Assembly: GCF_905171765.1 (NCBI RefSeq)
Contig: NC_053392.1
Location: forward strand, 110,132,465 to 110,196,464
Length of the DNA: 64,000 bases
DNA from: Bufo bufo
Taxonomy: Eukaryota > Chordata > Amphibia > Anura > Bufonidae
Direction: 5' to 3'
Below are positions 1 to 10,866 of the stretch, piece by piece. The notes below the pieces were generated by a model, which saw only the letters and a list, made by a program, of their open reading frames with translations, had not been told where the DNA came from and ran no database searches. The position numbers were made by a program, and so were the translations under genes. How positions within the stretch are numbered: position 1 is the first letter of the stretch; each line of letters begins with the position of its first letter.

Positions 1-2092
1 TTAAGCAGTTTCTCAAAACCTTCCCCAATTTGCCTGAGCTACTGGTTAAGGTGCGCTGTGTGTTTGCCCATTTCCGAAAGTCATCTATAGCTGCCGTCGG
101 TCTGGCAACACTGCAGCAGCTCTTGCAACTGCCAGCTCACCGACTGTTGTGCGACATGAGAATGCGCTGGAACTCCACATTCCACATGTTGGTCAGGCTT
201 TGTGAGCAGCAGAGGGCAGTAGTGGAATACCAGCTGCAACATGGTCGTCGCCTTTCCAGTCAGCTTCAGCTCTTCACAATCACAAGCGACGAGTGGGCAT
301 GGATGTCTGACCTCTGTGAGGTTATACGCAACTTTGAGGAATCACAATGAAGGCGGACGCTTTGCAGTTGGAAGAGGTGGAAATGGGGGAAGACAGTACA
401 CAGAGTGATAGCCAGACCACCCTCAGTTCGTCTTCTCAGCACGAATTGGATGATGATGATGAGGAAGAGGAGGAGCAGGAGACTGTTGCCTCCTCAACAG
501 AGGGTAGTACCAATAGCAGGTTTATTCCATCTGTTCAGCGTGAATGGGTCGTGATGAGGACAGCAAAGTCTTGTCTGTTGGAACTCTGGAACACATGGCT
601 TTTATGTTATGCTGCCTTTCCCGTGACCTTCGCATTATACGCATTTTGGCCAACACCGAGAACTGGTTGTTCACCCTTCTCGACCACCGCTAAAAAGAGA
701 ACTTCTGATCTCTCAATCCTGTAGTGGAGAGGACTAGCAAAATGGTGCAATACCAGAAGGTCCTTGTGGAAGACTTGCTCCAAAAATTTCCAGCTGACTA
801 CGCTGGCGGCAGGGTACGTAGTTCCTTGGGCAACCGAGGAGGGGAGACAAGGGGAACACACAGCAGTTCAAACAGAGGCAGGGCAACACTCTCCAACGCC
901 TGTGACACTTTCATGACACCCCACCAGCACCCTCACCCTGATGCGCTGCCTAGTGTCACAAGTAAGGAAAAGTTTTGGAAAATGGTGAAGGATTACGTAG
1001 CAGACCGTGTCAGCGTCCTCAGTGATCCCTATGTGCCTTACAACTATTGGGTGTCCAAGCTGGACACGTGGCATGAACTTGCCTTGGAGGTGCTGGCCTT
1101 CCCTGTTGACAGCGTTTTGTCAGAGCGGGTATTTAGTGCTGCTGGGGGCATAATAATTGATAAGCGCATCCACCTGTCAACTAAAAATACTGACAGGTTG
1201 ACTCTTATCAAAATGACCAAGGCCTGGATTGCCCCTGACTTCTCTACTCCACAGAGGAAAGCGGCTGAACATAAAGGCACTTTAAATGTGGCTTTTATGG
1301 TGTATTGAATACACTGTATTCCCATGCACCTCTTCCACAACAAAAAAGGGTATATGGTTCAATCATCCTTTTCTCGTCCTGCTCCTCCCTAAGGTTTTAG
1401 ATGGTCAGATCAGAAGCAGACCCTCACTACTAATGTTTTAGATGGTCAGATCAGCAGCAGGCCCTCAATCATAATTTTTCAAGGGTGTGTATGATGCCCT
1501 CCGTTATGTGTACAGTAATAAAGGGTGTATCGGTTACTTGTAATTTTTGCCAGCCCTTTCACTTAGTGCATAGTCTTTATGAGTGTAGGAGTCCCACTAC
1601 CTGAACAATTGTACCACAATGTGAATGAAGCCCTCCTTTATGTGATATACAGGTTGTATCGGAGTGTCCTTGTAATTTTTGGCAAAACTTGCACTTTATA
1701 TACAAGTAAATATACAGGAAAGAATGGTTGCTAACAATTATTCCTCTGAAATCTATGTTATCTTCGGTTTTGTGCGTATTATTGTCAGTCTGTAAAAATG
1801 GCATACTACCCGGACAACATCGTTCCCAGCAGCGACCTGGGAGTCCAATAAGCATCCAGACATCCTCCCCATACTATTCCCGTGCCATTTCAGTGGTGTT
1901 TCCATAAATTTCTGACCTTTTCCTGTGAACCAGACAGCCTCCCCTCTTCAGAGCAGGGGGTGCCTGGTTTAATGCTCTGGTTCTCCCATTGACTTCCATT
2001 GTGCTTGGGTGCTATGTAGAGCACCCGAGCATCCCAAAGTGTTCTACTCGAGCACCAGAGCACCCAAGCACTTTAGTGCTCAATCAACACTA
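1..2092 (+). mobile_element. hAT-A transposon, 3' half (runs off the left edge)
   Basis: The left edge starts inside a hAT transposase gene. The coding remains end at 1308 and a non-coding 3' tail follows. The tail ends in repeated 'gagcaccc' units and a terminal motif, gctcaatcaacacta, at 2078-2092. This reads in reverse as TAGTGTTGATTGAGC, similar to the ends of the other hAT elements in this window. The left terminus is outside the window, so the target duplication cannot be checked. Confidence 0.75.
30..1308 (+). pseudogene. hAT-A transposase, C-terminal part, frameshifted
   Basis: This is the C-terminal half of a BED-finger hAT transposase, the nuclear enzyme that cuts and rejoins transposon ends. 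Three overlapping open segments in three different frames (30-350, 347-724, 724-1308) show at least two frameshifts. The first keeps the RWNSTFHMLVRL motif shared with the other hAT copies here. The second is a run of Glu/Asp/Ser typical of the acidic linker. The last contains the hAT C-terminal dimerisation region, YWVSKLDTWHELA followed by SERVFSAAGG and a KRIHLS segment. It is closest to the hAT-B and hAT-D copies in this window. The N-terminal BED finger and first catalytic Asp lie beyond the left edge. Non-functional as it stands. Confidence 0.85.
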
Positions 2093-2384
2093 GAAGGGGG
2101 TGCACGGAGATAGAGAGGGTCTTTGGATTCCCCCCTCACTATATGGACGTCTCAGAAATGAACCGCTGCTCCCGACAACAGCTCCTGGGAAGGTCATGGA
2201 GCGTCCCAGTAATCTGTCATCTATTCGCCCCGCTGAAGGATTATTTTGAAAGTGTGTAGAAGGCATACGGGGCCCCTACGCAGCAGATTTATCATGGAGA
2301 CACTGGATTTTAAAATATTACATTATATAAAAAAATATAAAAAAAAGGAAACCCCTTCGTCACTTGGCTCCCAAGTGCGATCAG
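2093..2384. other. No gene recognised
   Basis: Unassigned spacer with an A-rich stretch near 2320-2350. No convincing coding, RNA or terminal-repeat signal is seen. Confidence 0.5.
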
Positions 2385-2950
2385 CTACATCATTATCATC
2401 GAGTACTGTCTGCACATCACTGATGTCCTCCTTAACCGCCTCTGGGTCAGGAGCCTGACCGCTAGCAACACCAGCTCCCATGCCACTCTTCTCATCACTA
2501 CTTGCCCGCCTAGTGGAGGAAAGGACAGAGGCAGGTTGAGATCAGGTGAGGGCGCAGGGCCTGCTCCCGAGCCATGCCAACTAAGGATTGTGTCTGACGA
2601 ACCCACTGACTCTTGGCTGGGGGTGTCTGATGTCACTTGCGACGAAGTCGAAGATCGAGTCAACCATTCCAGAACTGACACTAGGAGCTCAGGCTTCTCG
2701 AAGTGACCCCTGCTGCCACGGCCCATTACTCTGCTGCAACCTCTGCATACGCTAATACACTGCAAACAGGGCTTCAGAATATATTACTGCACCGCAGTAT
2801 GGCAATTAGGCCCTAATTTTTTTCTGCTTTTAAACAACACATAACGCTTTTCAACAGATTAGTGCAACGATGAACAGCAATATATTTTTATTTTGCCACT
2901 ATTTCATGGCAAACAGGGCTTTAGAACATATCACTGCACCACTGACCCGA
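2385..2950 (-). pseudogene. hAT transposase N-terminal and 5' fragment
   Basis: On the minus strand 2385-2765 reads as a Ser/Thr-rich stretch. It contains LLVSVLEWLTRSSTSS followed by repeated SS/DTPS, which resembles the extreme N-terminus of the hAT transposases here (hAT-C has EDIVDWLTQDTQSSTAS). Upstream on the same strand are two copies of a motif beginning gcaaacagggctt (2763 and 2909), like the tandem 5' repeats seen in hAT-B and hAT-D. It is interpreted as an isolated 5' end of a hAT element with no downstream catalytic part. The match is short, so the identity is moderate. Confidence 0.5.
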
Positions 2951-3293
2951 GGTAATATGACAGAAGGGCGGGCCAGAGGGCTGAAAGAGGTGTGTTTTTC
3001 TGGGCATATCACCCAGTAACGCCGCCCCTGGGCACCTTCAGAAGCTCATTTGCATACATCTAAAAAGTGATTTTTTTTTCATGATCTGGACGAGGGACAC
3101 AGAAAACAAAGGTACCATTGTAATGAGGGTCAAAGAGTCTATAACCTGATCTGAGCGGTCTAAAACGCTCAGATTAGGTGAAAGACTCCCTTTAAATATA
3201 CTAAGTTAGAATAACCTAGGCATCATTATAAATGTACAGCTAACAGCTGGTATATATTATAAATCTTTAATGGACCATGCTGGTATAACCTGG
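2951..3293. other. Unassigned sequence ending in a possible MITE end
   Basis: No gene. A short hairpin (ctgatctgagcg...cgctcagatta) near 3146-3176 is followed by gaaagactccctttaa, which resembles the right end of a TTAA-target MITE. No left end was identified. Confidence 0.3.
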
Positions 3294-3298
3294 GTACC

Positions 3299-4291
3299 TG
3301 TCACGACCATGTTCATGGCCGTGACTCCTGGAACTGCATGCAGTTGCCTGCGGTCTTGTCTTGTCGTCAATCACAGGTTGAGGGCTGTAGTATGTTGCCT
3401 CACCTGTGGTTGCCGCTGGCAACATAATGTATGTGGCAGTTTAGCAGCCTGAGCTGGTGCTGGGCAGCTTGCTGCAATGTGCATGCGGTTGCACCTGGCA
3501 ACCTATCTTTGTCAGGTGTGTCTTTTGTATGTCTGGTGTGCACAGGGTTTTAGTTATGTGTGCACTTTCTCCTTTAAGTGGCTGTCTTCCCTTCCCTGGT
3601 GTGGGAAGGGTTAATTCCCTTCCTAGTGTGTGTGCACTGGGTGTGTCTGTGTGGGTGTGGCCACATTGGGCTATATAGTCTCAGTTGAGACCTGATGTCT
3701 GAGGGGTACTCCAGCCTTGTTTGTAAGCTGGAGGCACCCTCCTGGTCCCTTATACCATCTGCCAGTCAGGGCCACCCTTGTAGTCATAAATGTTTCTTAT
3801 GTGATGTTAAGTTTATGTTTATGTGGTGTCTGTTATTAGTGCAGCTATGGTTCTGGCTTCCTGTGTGTTTGTGTGCTGTGTCCTTTTATGTCTGTGTGTG
3901 GACTTCAGCACTTGTGTCCAGGGATCCAGTCAGTGTGTCTGTGGCAGGTAGGGGTGGAAGTCTTTCACTCTCCTGCCATATCCATAGTCTGTTTATGTTT
4001 ATATCCCCTTGCAGCTCGGCCAGTTTAGACTCCGGTTTCTCCGCATTCAGGAGGAACAGGTGGTCTACCCAGCTCCTAGTTCAGGGATCGGCGGAGGGTG
4101 AGTAGGGATCCGAGGTTCTTGAGCATGAGCCCTCCTACCTTCAAGGTCAGCTCATGCAGCTAGGAGTCAGGGTCAGATTAGGGGTGCGTTAGGAGGTGAC
4201 CTGCTCCCTAATTCTACTGTTCTGGCCGAGCAGCGACTAACATCTCGTGGCATCGCACGGCTGAGGGTTTTCCCCATCCTCAGCCGTGACA
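3299..4291 (+). mobile_element. Solo LTR (Ty3/Gypsy-like)
   Basis: A 993-bp segment begins TGTCACGACC and ends CCGTGACA. It is flanked by a 5-bp duplication, gtacc (3294-3298 and 4292-4296). TG...CA ends plus a 5-bp target duplication and no coding content indicate a solo LTR left by LTR-LTR recombination. A TATA-like ctatatag at about 3671 fits a promoter in the + orientation. The TGTCACG end is shared with the LTR of the Gypsy element at 50537-51037 and the solo LTR at 14766-15408. No gene is supported inside. Confidence 0.75.
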
Positions 4292-4417
4292 GTACCTCCT
4301 GTATAAAATAATATATGTACAGTTGGTATAACCTGGGTATCTCCTGTATATAATTATATAAGTTCAGCTGATATAAGTTGATTATTCTTAGTTCTGACCC
4401 AATTGGATGGGATAATG
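4292..4417. repeat. Short AT-rich tandem repeat interrupted by the solo LTR
   Basis: A unit reading roughly ggtataacctgggtayctcc is repeated on both sides of the solo LTR, at about 3281-3298 and in two copies after 4292. The LTR therefore landed inside a small tandem array. Confidence 0.55.
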
Positions 4418-4425
4418 GTCTACTG

Positions 4426-4535
4426 TAGTGTTTCCCTACCAGGATACCTTCAGCTGTTGCAAAACTACACCTGTCTGGGTATGCTGAGAGTTGTAGTTTT
4501 GGAACAGCTGGAGGCATCCTGGTTGGGAAAAGCTG
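4426..4535. mobile_element. 110-bp palindromic hAT-type MITE
   Basis: The ends TAGTGTTTCCC and GGGAAAAGCTG are near inverted repeats that extend inward about 40 bp through the CAGCTGTT and CAAAACTAC motifs. It is flanked by an exact 8-bp duplication, gtctactg (4418-4425 and 4536-4543), the duplication length of hAT elements. Confidence 0.8.
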
Positions 4536-4740
4536 GTCTACTGTGATAATATGAACAATGGGGGTTCTACAATAGAGCTATTGTGGGGCAAAGTTCATAT
4601 TCGTGTTTACACACGTGTTTTAAAATAAATGCTTTCCCCTTTTATAAACAAGTACATAATGACGCAATGCTGTGGGGCTGGTATGCAACTTTTTCCAGGG
4701 CTAGTTTTTATCCCCAGTCCGGCCCTGATCACTGCACCGC

Positions 4741-5070
4741 TAGAGATGGCCTTGCGGTTGGCCCGGCGTTTGTTTCGCGGCGAACTATGCTTGTTCGCGA
4801 TTCGCCGAACATGCGAACATATGGAGAAATTTATAGGGCTGTGACATCACAGTGCTGGCTGGCTGCTGATTGACTGCATGCATGTCAGTATGGGTGATCC
4901 CACCTTCCCAGAGTTCCTTTCTCCATGTCCTTACACGTGCAGCAGCCATTTTAGGAAATAATGTGATTCGTTACCACGAAGCGTGAGGAAATTCGGCTTC
5001 AATGCGAATCAAATTTTTCCTGAAATTTAGATCAAATTCCACTTCGTCAGCTTCGATTCAGTCATCTCTA
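4741..5070. mobile_element. Non-autonomous hAT-like MITE
   Basis: It begins tagagatgg and ends catctcta, with subterminal gttcgcg / gcgaaca motifs like those at the ends of hAT-C. No matching 8-bp flanks are seen, so the copy may be chimeric or decayed. Confidence 0.45.
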
Positions 5071-5415
5071 ATTATGGGTGATCTTGCGTTCCCGGGCTTC
5101 TCTCCTCTCCACTTAGTTTTGCTTTCTAACTCATGCAGCCTCATTTTAGGAAAACCTAATTTGTTGCTACAAAGCGCAAGAGAATTCGGATTAGTTGCAT
5201 ATCATAGTTTTTGCTAAACTTTGGACCAAATTTCGCTTCAAATGCTTCACTTCGTTCAACACAACTTAACAGTATCATTGCTTAGGTCAGTGAGTAGCTG
5301 CATAATGGAAAGAACACCAGGGACCACCATGGTGCTGACACTGGAGCGGCAGAGGATTAAGCAAGTGACTACTGTGTTTTGTAACATAACATTTGGAGCT
5401 GCCATCTTTTTTTTT
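5071..5415. other. No gene recognised
   Basis: Further decayed hAT-like AT-rich motifs (ttcgcttcaaatgcttc, around 5230). No gene or clear boundary. Confidence 0.35.
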
Positions 5416-5650
5416 AGGGCGAGTTCACATGACGTTTTATGCCTCTGTTTGACGTATACATTCTTGTATCCTGCAGAGTCTAGTTAAAAAAAAACAAAAA
5501 AAAAAAAACTGTTGTTTTACAATAGTAAATTTTTTTTTTTTACAATAGAACTCTATGGGTAACAGATGCTATTGTATGGTATCGGTCTGAGGCATCCGTT
5601 TAACATGTATGTTTTATGTGTATGTTAAACAGATGCGTGATGTGAACCCT
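5416..5650. mobile_element. MITE with agggcgagttcacatgacg ends
   Basis: The left end agggcgagttcacatgacg and right end cgtgatgtgaaccct are imperfect inverted repeats around an A/T-rich body. They resemble the Harbinger-like MITE at 41239-41649. The target duplication is not clear. Confidence 0.45.
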
Positions 5651-6686
5651 TTTCAGTCAAATTTCATTTAGAAAATCAGCAATTTACAGTTTTCAATAAC
5701 CCATCCACATATAGTATTAAAAGAAATTAGCAGGGTAATAATTTTCCAGGCAGATTGGACATTTTGCAATGATTGTAAACTTCTTGTCAAATCTACAGAA
5801 AATTACTATTGTTGAGCAAATCGAAGTTTACAAAGTGGACTTTGATCCAAATTTCAGGATAAATTAGATTTGCCGTGAAACCGAATTTCCTTGTACTTCG
5901 TGGTTTAACCTGAAATAGAGCAGGTAAGTTTTATCTTTTTTTTGCACTATTTGCTCACGACAGGCTGGACCGCTGCCATCTTGCTTGAAGATCTCGGACG
6001 AAATGACGTACTCAGTGACGTAGTTCGTCACAAAGTAAATATTTTTGTAAAATTCGGGGAAGTAGCCAAATCGAATTTTCAAATACTTTGCTCACCTCTA
6101 CAAATTCCATGTTTCATGCTGAATTTGCCATGGATTTGTTGAGGATTTGTGGCAAATTCACACCAAAGTCTGTGGTGAAAAATATCTGCGACGTCTGTGA
6201 TGTAAGCTCCAGTTTTAAAATCTATCACTTTGCTCACCATGTCTTCACGGAGACTGATTCTACATTTCATTAGAGCAGAATGCCCAGACTAAAAGACAAA
6301 GGACAAATAATCATAAGTTCTTTAAAAATTGAAGTTGAAAATTGTGCAAATTAGAAACACAGTTATATTGACTTCTGTTATTTTATGAATAAACAGCATT
6401 TTTTTGTATGAATAAAGACTTATGTAGTTTTGGGTCTTTCTGCCAAAATAGGCAAATTCATGAAAATTGGCTGATAAACACCATTGTTATTCACAGTACA
6501 TATAGTATTTAGAATAAATAGTCATTAGGGAAAGGGGGCAGGCGCAGATAGAGTAGGTGGTTGCCTAGGGTCAATTGAGGAGAATTGGCACAATTTATGC
6601 ACAATTTATGAATTTATGAGCTTACAATTATGGCAAAGCATACACTATTGATATTTTTCAAATATGTATTTTTTCTTAACCTTTAG
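5651..6686. other. Intergenic or intronic sequence with a decayed MITE
   Basis: About 5812-6104 has inverted motifs (gttgagcaaatcgaag and tttgctcacctctac) resembling a hAT-type MITE. The rest is AT-rich without coding signal. It precedes a pyrimidine-rich tract and AG acceptor at 6670-6686, so the right part is probably intron of the following exon's gene. Confidence 0.45.
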
Positions 6687-7250
6687 GTAAACCCCGCAAA
6701 AGAAATCTACTGGACTCATGTTAAATCGGACGCATGCAGATTTGCAATGATGTGGAAGTATGGAGGCATTTACATGGATACTGATGTCATTTCAATCAAA
6801 CCCATTCCTGAAGACCATTTTCTAGCAGCACAATCCTTCATAGAAACCAGCAGTAGTGTATTTGGTTTATCTCCACATCATAAATTAACATGGGAGTTTA
6901 TGGAAAACTTTGTCCAAAATTATAGAGGAGGAATATGGGGACACCAAGGACCAGGAGTTTTCTCACGTGTAGTGGCCAAATATTGTGGAGTTCCTCAGTT
7001 CAAATCTGTGGATCATGTTGATTGTGCGAATGTTTCCTACTTTCACCCTGAACGCTTCTACCCCATTCCGTACCAATCTTGGAGAGACTACTTTAAGGTT
7101 TGGAAAGATTTGCGAACTTTCAATAATTCTTATGCTCTTCACCTCTGGAACTACATGAATAACGAAGGAAAGTTCATGACGATTGGAAGTAACACACTAG
7201 TAGAACATCTTTATCAACAATTCTGCCCTTCCACTTATGGAGCAGTCTAA
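6687..7250 (+). CDS. Alpha-1,4-N-acetylglucosaminyltransferase-like, C-terminal exon
   Basis: Terminal exon of a Golgi type II membrane glycosyltransferase of the A4GNT/A4GALT family (glycosyltransferase family 32). These enzymes add GlcNAc or Gal in alpha-1,4 linkage to glycan ends. The exon starts after a pyrimidine tract and AG acceptor (…ttaacctttag) and stays open for 187 codons to a TAA at 7248-7250. Residues 23-33 read WKYGGIYMDTD, containing the DXD nucleotide-sugar/metal motif. Later motifs WGHQGPG, RFYPIPY, YALHLWN and SNTLVEHLYQQFCP match the A4GNT pattern in the expected order. The anchor and stem exon is not in the window upstream, so the gene is partial here. A MITE abuts the stop codon. 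I cannot tell from sequence whether it is A4GNT itself or one of the amphibian paralogues. Confidence 0.85.
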   Translation, partial: VNPAKEIYWTHVKSDACRFAMMWKYGGIYMDTDVISIKPIPEDHFLAAQSFIETSSSVFGLSPHHKLTWEFMENFVQNYRGGIWGHQGPGVFSRVVAKYCGVPQFKSVDHVDCANVSYFHPERFYPIPYQSWRDYFKVWKDLRTFNNSYALHLWNYMNNEGKFMTIGSNTLVEHLYQQFCPSTYGAV

Positions 7251-7252
7251 GG

Positions 7253-7421
7253 CAGTGGCGTAACTAGAACTGACTGGGCCCCAAAGCAAATTTTTTAACG
7301 TGTCATTGTATATAATGCCATAATGTTGAGGAGGCCCTGACAATAAAATCTTTCATTCTTCCTCTTTCCTCCTAGCCCCAAAACAGCCGCTTCCCCTGCT
7401 TCCCCTATAGCAACGCCCCTG
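7253..7421. mobile_element. 169-bp hAT-type MITE at the stop codon of the glycosyltransferase
   Basis: The ends CAGTGGCGTAACTA and TATAGCAACGCCCCTG are inverted repeats. The flanks gtctaagg (7245-7252) and gtctgagg (7422-7429) are an 8-bp target duplication with one mismatch. The left copy contains the stop codon TAA of the glycosyltransferase exon. It is the same family as the MITE at 39727-40044. Confidence 0.75.
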
Positions 7422-7429
7422 GTCTGAGG

Positions 7430-7435
7430 AATAAA
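7430..7435 (+). terminator. Candidate polyadenylation signal AATAAA
   Basis: AATAAA lies directly after the MITE's right target duplication, 180 bp past the stop codon. Without the MITE it would sit almost next to the stop. It could serve the glycosyltransferase transcript, but no cleavage site can be proven. Confidence 0.35.
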
Positions 7436-8818
7436 ACCCTTCTAGGGAAGGCTATCACAAAGATGTTAGGCTAGATTTACATATGAGCTACTAATATATA
7501 TTAAGAAAAGCTCTACCAGCAAGCTACTGGAGCCCAGCCTATCAGTTACCAACTGATAAAAAAACAGATTAATAATAATTTAGGCTGTCTCACAGTATTT
7601 TTGCGTACATAAAATTTATTAACTCACTTAAAATAAACTTAGTTTAGTGTCAACATATCAGCATAAATACATGTATAGATATAAACAGTGCGGAGCTCAC
7701 GCACACACCTATACACTGGAGTACTCCAAATAAATGGATAAGACCTTTGGCTAGTAGTATTGGCGTTTTTCTGCAAGGTTCATGCACTAGAACGGCTCAG
7801 ATATATATATAAAGTTTTGTACTGATGTACTAATTTACCGGTTGTTGGAACCAAAAAGGTTTACATATGAACTCAAATGCTAAAATGCTTCCTATTTTGG
7901 CATATGAACTTAATTTCAGAATTGCCAGATCAGGCATGTGCCAGATGCTACTTGAACCTGACCAATCCATTTTACTGTAAAGGGGTCTGTCTAATTTGCA
8001 GAATGAAAACTGGCATTCTATTAGACAGCCTTTCAGCCTTTTTTTTTTTTTGCTAGAATTAGTGATGGAGGCTTTTTCTGCAGATATGAAACTAGCTGAA
8101 GAAGGTCAACAAAAAGCAAAAACACTTCTAAAAAAGTTTATCTAAAATGAAACTGTTTACCTTTGCTCTTTAATAGCAAGTCTATTCCAGATGTTCTGCC
8201 TAGATTACAGATAATAATTCATTGGATACAGATGATGACAACATTTGTTTCAATGAATATTTGTCTCTTCTAAATTTACATTTTTTTTTTTTTAACTCTT
8301 AGCACAATTCTACACTGTATCAGACTAGGCTTCCTTCATTTTTTTCTTTCTTCCTGATGCTTCTACAAAAAGTGGTTGCAAGATGGTGACTTGACTTTTT
8401 CAATGGCTTTTATTGTGTTAATTGTCATTATAGGTTTACTGCAACTATGTATTTTATGTTTTAAGTGTCAAGTAAACATTTGCTACATCTGTAACACTTA
8501 TGTGCATCTTGCATGTCCACCTTTTATCTATTACTAGAGATTTAGCAAATCTAGTCTAAACAAATCAGATTATTTATTAATTTGACAAACATTCAGCTGC
8601 CAAATATGGTAAATCCAAAGTTTTAGTGATTTGCTTTGGACAAATTACTCAAAACAGTGTCGGCAACATTTTACTATGAAAATTAGCATAAACAAAGCAG
8701 GGAGAATGAAGATGGAGGATCACATGAATTTTTACATTAATTGGCTCAGGGGGTAACAGACAGCATGTAAACCAATCACATGGCAGAATTTTTGAAGGTT
8801 CTTGTGTCTCTGGGTCTA
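7436..8818. other. Intergenic, no gene recognised
   Basis: AT-rich sequence with several T-runs (about 8039-8052, 8281-8294). I see no conserved coding frame, splice pattern or terminal repeats. Confidence 0.5.
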
Positions 8819-9563
8819 CTCAGAAGTAGTGCTGGGTGCGATATTCGAATCACGAATATCAGCACTTCGAGAATTTGCACATATTTGGAATATAGTGATA
8901 TATATTCATAATTTTGAATATTCTAGATTTTTTTTTCTTGTGGGCCAATGAAAAGGCTGCAATGTCTTGGTCTGAGCTTAGCAACATACCTAGCAACCAA
9001 TAGGAAAGTTGCCTACCCCTTACTATATAAGAACCTCCCCAGCAGCCATTTTCTACAGTTTTTTAAAGTTCTGAGAGAAACAGCAGTGTCATTGCTGTGC
9101 TTTGTGCTTTCCACACTACATTAGATAGATAGTTAGATAGCTTATATATAGAGTTGAGCGGACACCTGGATGTTCGGGTTCGACGGGTTAGGATGAACTT
9201 CACAAAAAAGTTCAAGTTTGGGACCTGTACTTGATCCCGAACCCAAACCCTATTGAAGTCAATGGGGACCAGAACTTTTGAGCACTAAAATAGCTCTAAA
9301 AATGTAATGGAAAGGGCTAGAGGGCTGCAAATGCCAGCAAAATGTGGTTAAGAGCATGGCAAGTGCTCTGCAAACAAATGTGGATAGGAAAAGGACTTTA
9401 AATAACATAAAATATGTAAAAAAATAAATAAAAATCTTGATCTGAGGACGAGGTCCATATGGAGTAGGAGGATGAGGAGGCAGTGGATGTGGCGGTGTAG
9501 GTGGAAAAGGAGGAGGTAGCCTACACTGCTTTTTGGTTTTAAAGTTATTTTTATTTTTTTTAA

Positions 9564-9836
9564 TTAGGGTACACCCCAAAACATTTGGAAATATAACCTG
9601 TGATAACCCCCTCCAGTCATGCTAAACACACATTCAGACAATACACTGGCTGCAGGGCAGGCCAGCACCTCCAAGGCATAAAGGGCAAGCTCAGGCCATG
9701 TGCCTAATTTGGATACCCAAAAGTTGCAGGGGGCAGACCCATCAGTCAGTTCGTGTAGGTGTGTGCACACATACTGCCATACTATGTTGCACGTCTCCGT
9801 GATGTTCACGATCCAATTGGATATCTGCTCTATCAA
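9564..9836 (-). pseudogene. Second copy of the hAT-B transposase C-terminus
   Basis: The minus strand reads NFWVSKLGTWPELALYALE then ASVLSECVF, the hAT dimerisation region. This duplicates the same region of the main hAT-B transposase at about 11220-11330. The flanking non-coding sequence is duplicated too: 'tccatatggagtaggag' occurs at about 9455 and 10911. An older internal tandem duplication of roughly 1.5 kb therefore covers the 3' end of the element. The frame breaks after SMTGGGYH, so this copy cannot work. Confidence 0.75.
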
Positions 9837-10112
9837 CTTTTGATGTTCTTTTCTGCGCCTACCATGTTGATCATGGTTAGCAGCGAATCAGGGTTCCACG
9901 CTTGAGAAGGAGAGCGTAAGAAAGGGATAGCACATCCAAGGGAGTTCAATGGATGAAATTTAATTGTGATCGAGCGGAAATGTTGGAGAAGTTATTAAAA
10001 CGGAAGAATTGAAGGAAAGGAGGGGAGCGCGTGGCAATTACACACTCCCGACTTGGGAGGAAGTGACGATAAATAACAATACAGAACTCTTAAGATGCCC
10101 TGTTACTGGAAT
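9825..10112 (+). pseudogene. Degenerate 18S rRNA segment inside hAT-B (copy 1)
   Basis: The + strand carries consecutive conserved 18S small-subunit rRNA stretches in the native order. They are ctctatcaactttt, gcctaccatgttga, gaatcagggttc, ccacatccaagg, then cactcccgac, gtgacgataaataacaa and tggaatga. A block of about 100 nt not recognisable as 18S separates ccaagg from gcgcg...aattac. It is too diverged and interrupted to be functional. It sits between the two duplicated transposase 3' ends of hAT-B. Confidence 0.75.
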
Positions 10113-10252
10113 GATTAATAAAAAATTATAGGGACTATCACTGGGGTATTTAGGATTTGGAAACGTTAGACAGGAGAGACCCTTTGTTGACTCTAGATAA
10201 CTTCTGCCTGATCGCACGTCACTGTGTTGTCCACGATCCATTTGGATATCTT

Positions 10253-10368
10253 CTCTATCAACTTTCGTTGTTCTTTTTTGAGCCAACCATGTTGATCATG
10301 GTTATCGGCGAATCAGGGTTCCACGCCGGAGAGGGAGCATGAGAAAGGGATACCACATCCAAGGGAGG
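10253..10368 (+). pseudogene. Degenerate 18S rRNA segment inside hAT-B (copy 2)
   Basis: A second, shorter copy of the same 18S region. It reads ctctatcaactttcg, ccaaccatgttgatc, gaatcagggttcc, cggagagggagcatgagaaa, then taccacatccaagg. The ggagagggagc-tgagaaa part is closer to the canonical 18S sequence than copy 1. Both copies share the non-rRNA lead-in cacgatcca..tggatatct, so they arose by duplication after one capture. Confidence 0.78.
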
Positions 10369-10499
10369 TTAATTTTTTTAAATTAAATATGATCGAGCGG
10401 AAAAGTGGGACACATTATTGAAGCACAAATGTGGGACAAGTTGTTAAAGTTTAAGCATTGAATGAAAGGAGGGGGTGCGCATCATTTAAAGAAGAATTT

Positions 10500-10866
10500 T
10501 TGAAATTGAATTCCCTTTCACCTATGCAGAGCAGGGGTTTGTATATGGCAAAATTGGTAAAATGCCAACTGACAAAGTAACAGACAATTTTTTTTAAATT
10601 TATGTCACTATCACCTATGCAGAGCAGGGGTTTAATAACTGCAAAAATTGTCAAATGTCACCTAAGAATGTAACAGACAAATTAGTGAAATGTCTACTAG
10701 GTATAGCTGTGGTATATCACAACCAAAAATTGGTGAATTTCACCCGAAAATGTAACATAAAAATTAGTGAAATGTTTTTACCTGTCTGCTAGGTACAGCC
10801 GGGGTATATCACACCCAAAAATTGGTGAATTTCACCAGAAAATGTAACAGACAAATTAGTGAAATG
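10500..10866. repeat. Two short tandem duplications in the hAT-B 3' region
   Basis: A unit containing cacctatgcagagcagggg occurs at about 10509 and 10611. A unit containing accaaaaattggtgaattt occurs at about 10721 and again near 10811. Non-coding, and part of the hAT-B terminal region. Confidence 0.6.

Noticed and set aside
3695..4105. 136-codon frame inside the solo LTR
   Set aside because: Low-complexity Cys/Leu/Val-rich translation without domain. It lies in a TG...CA segment with a 5-bp duplication and is best read as LTR.
9825..10368. Functional 18S rRNA gene
   Set aside because: Only a few hundred bases of the ~1.8-kb gene, with many substitutions and a ~100-nt foreign block. Clearly degenerate.
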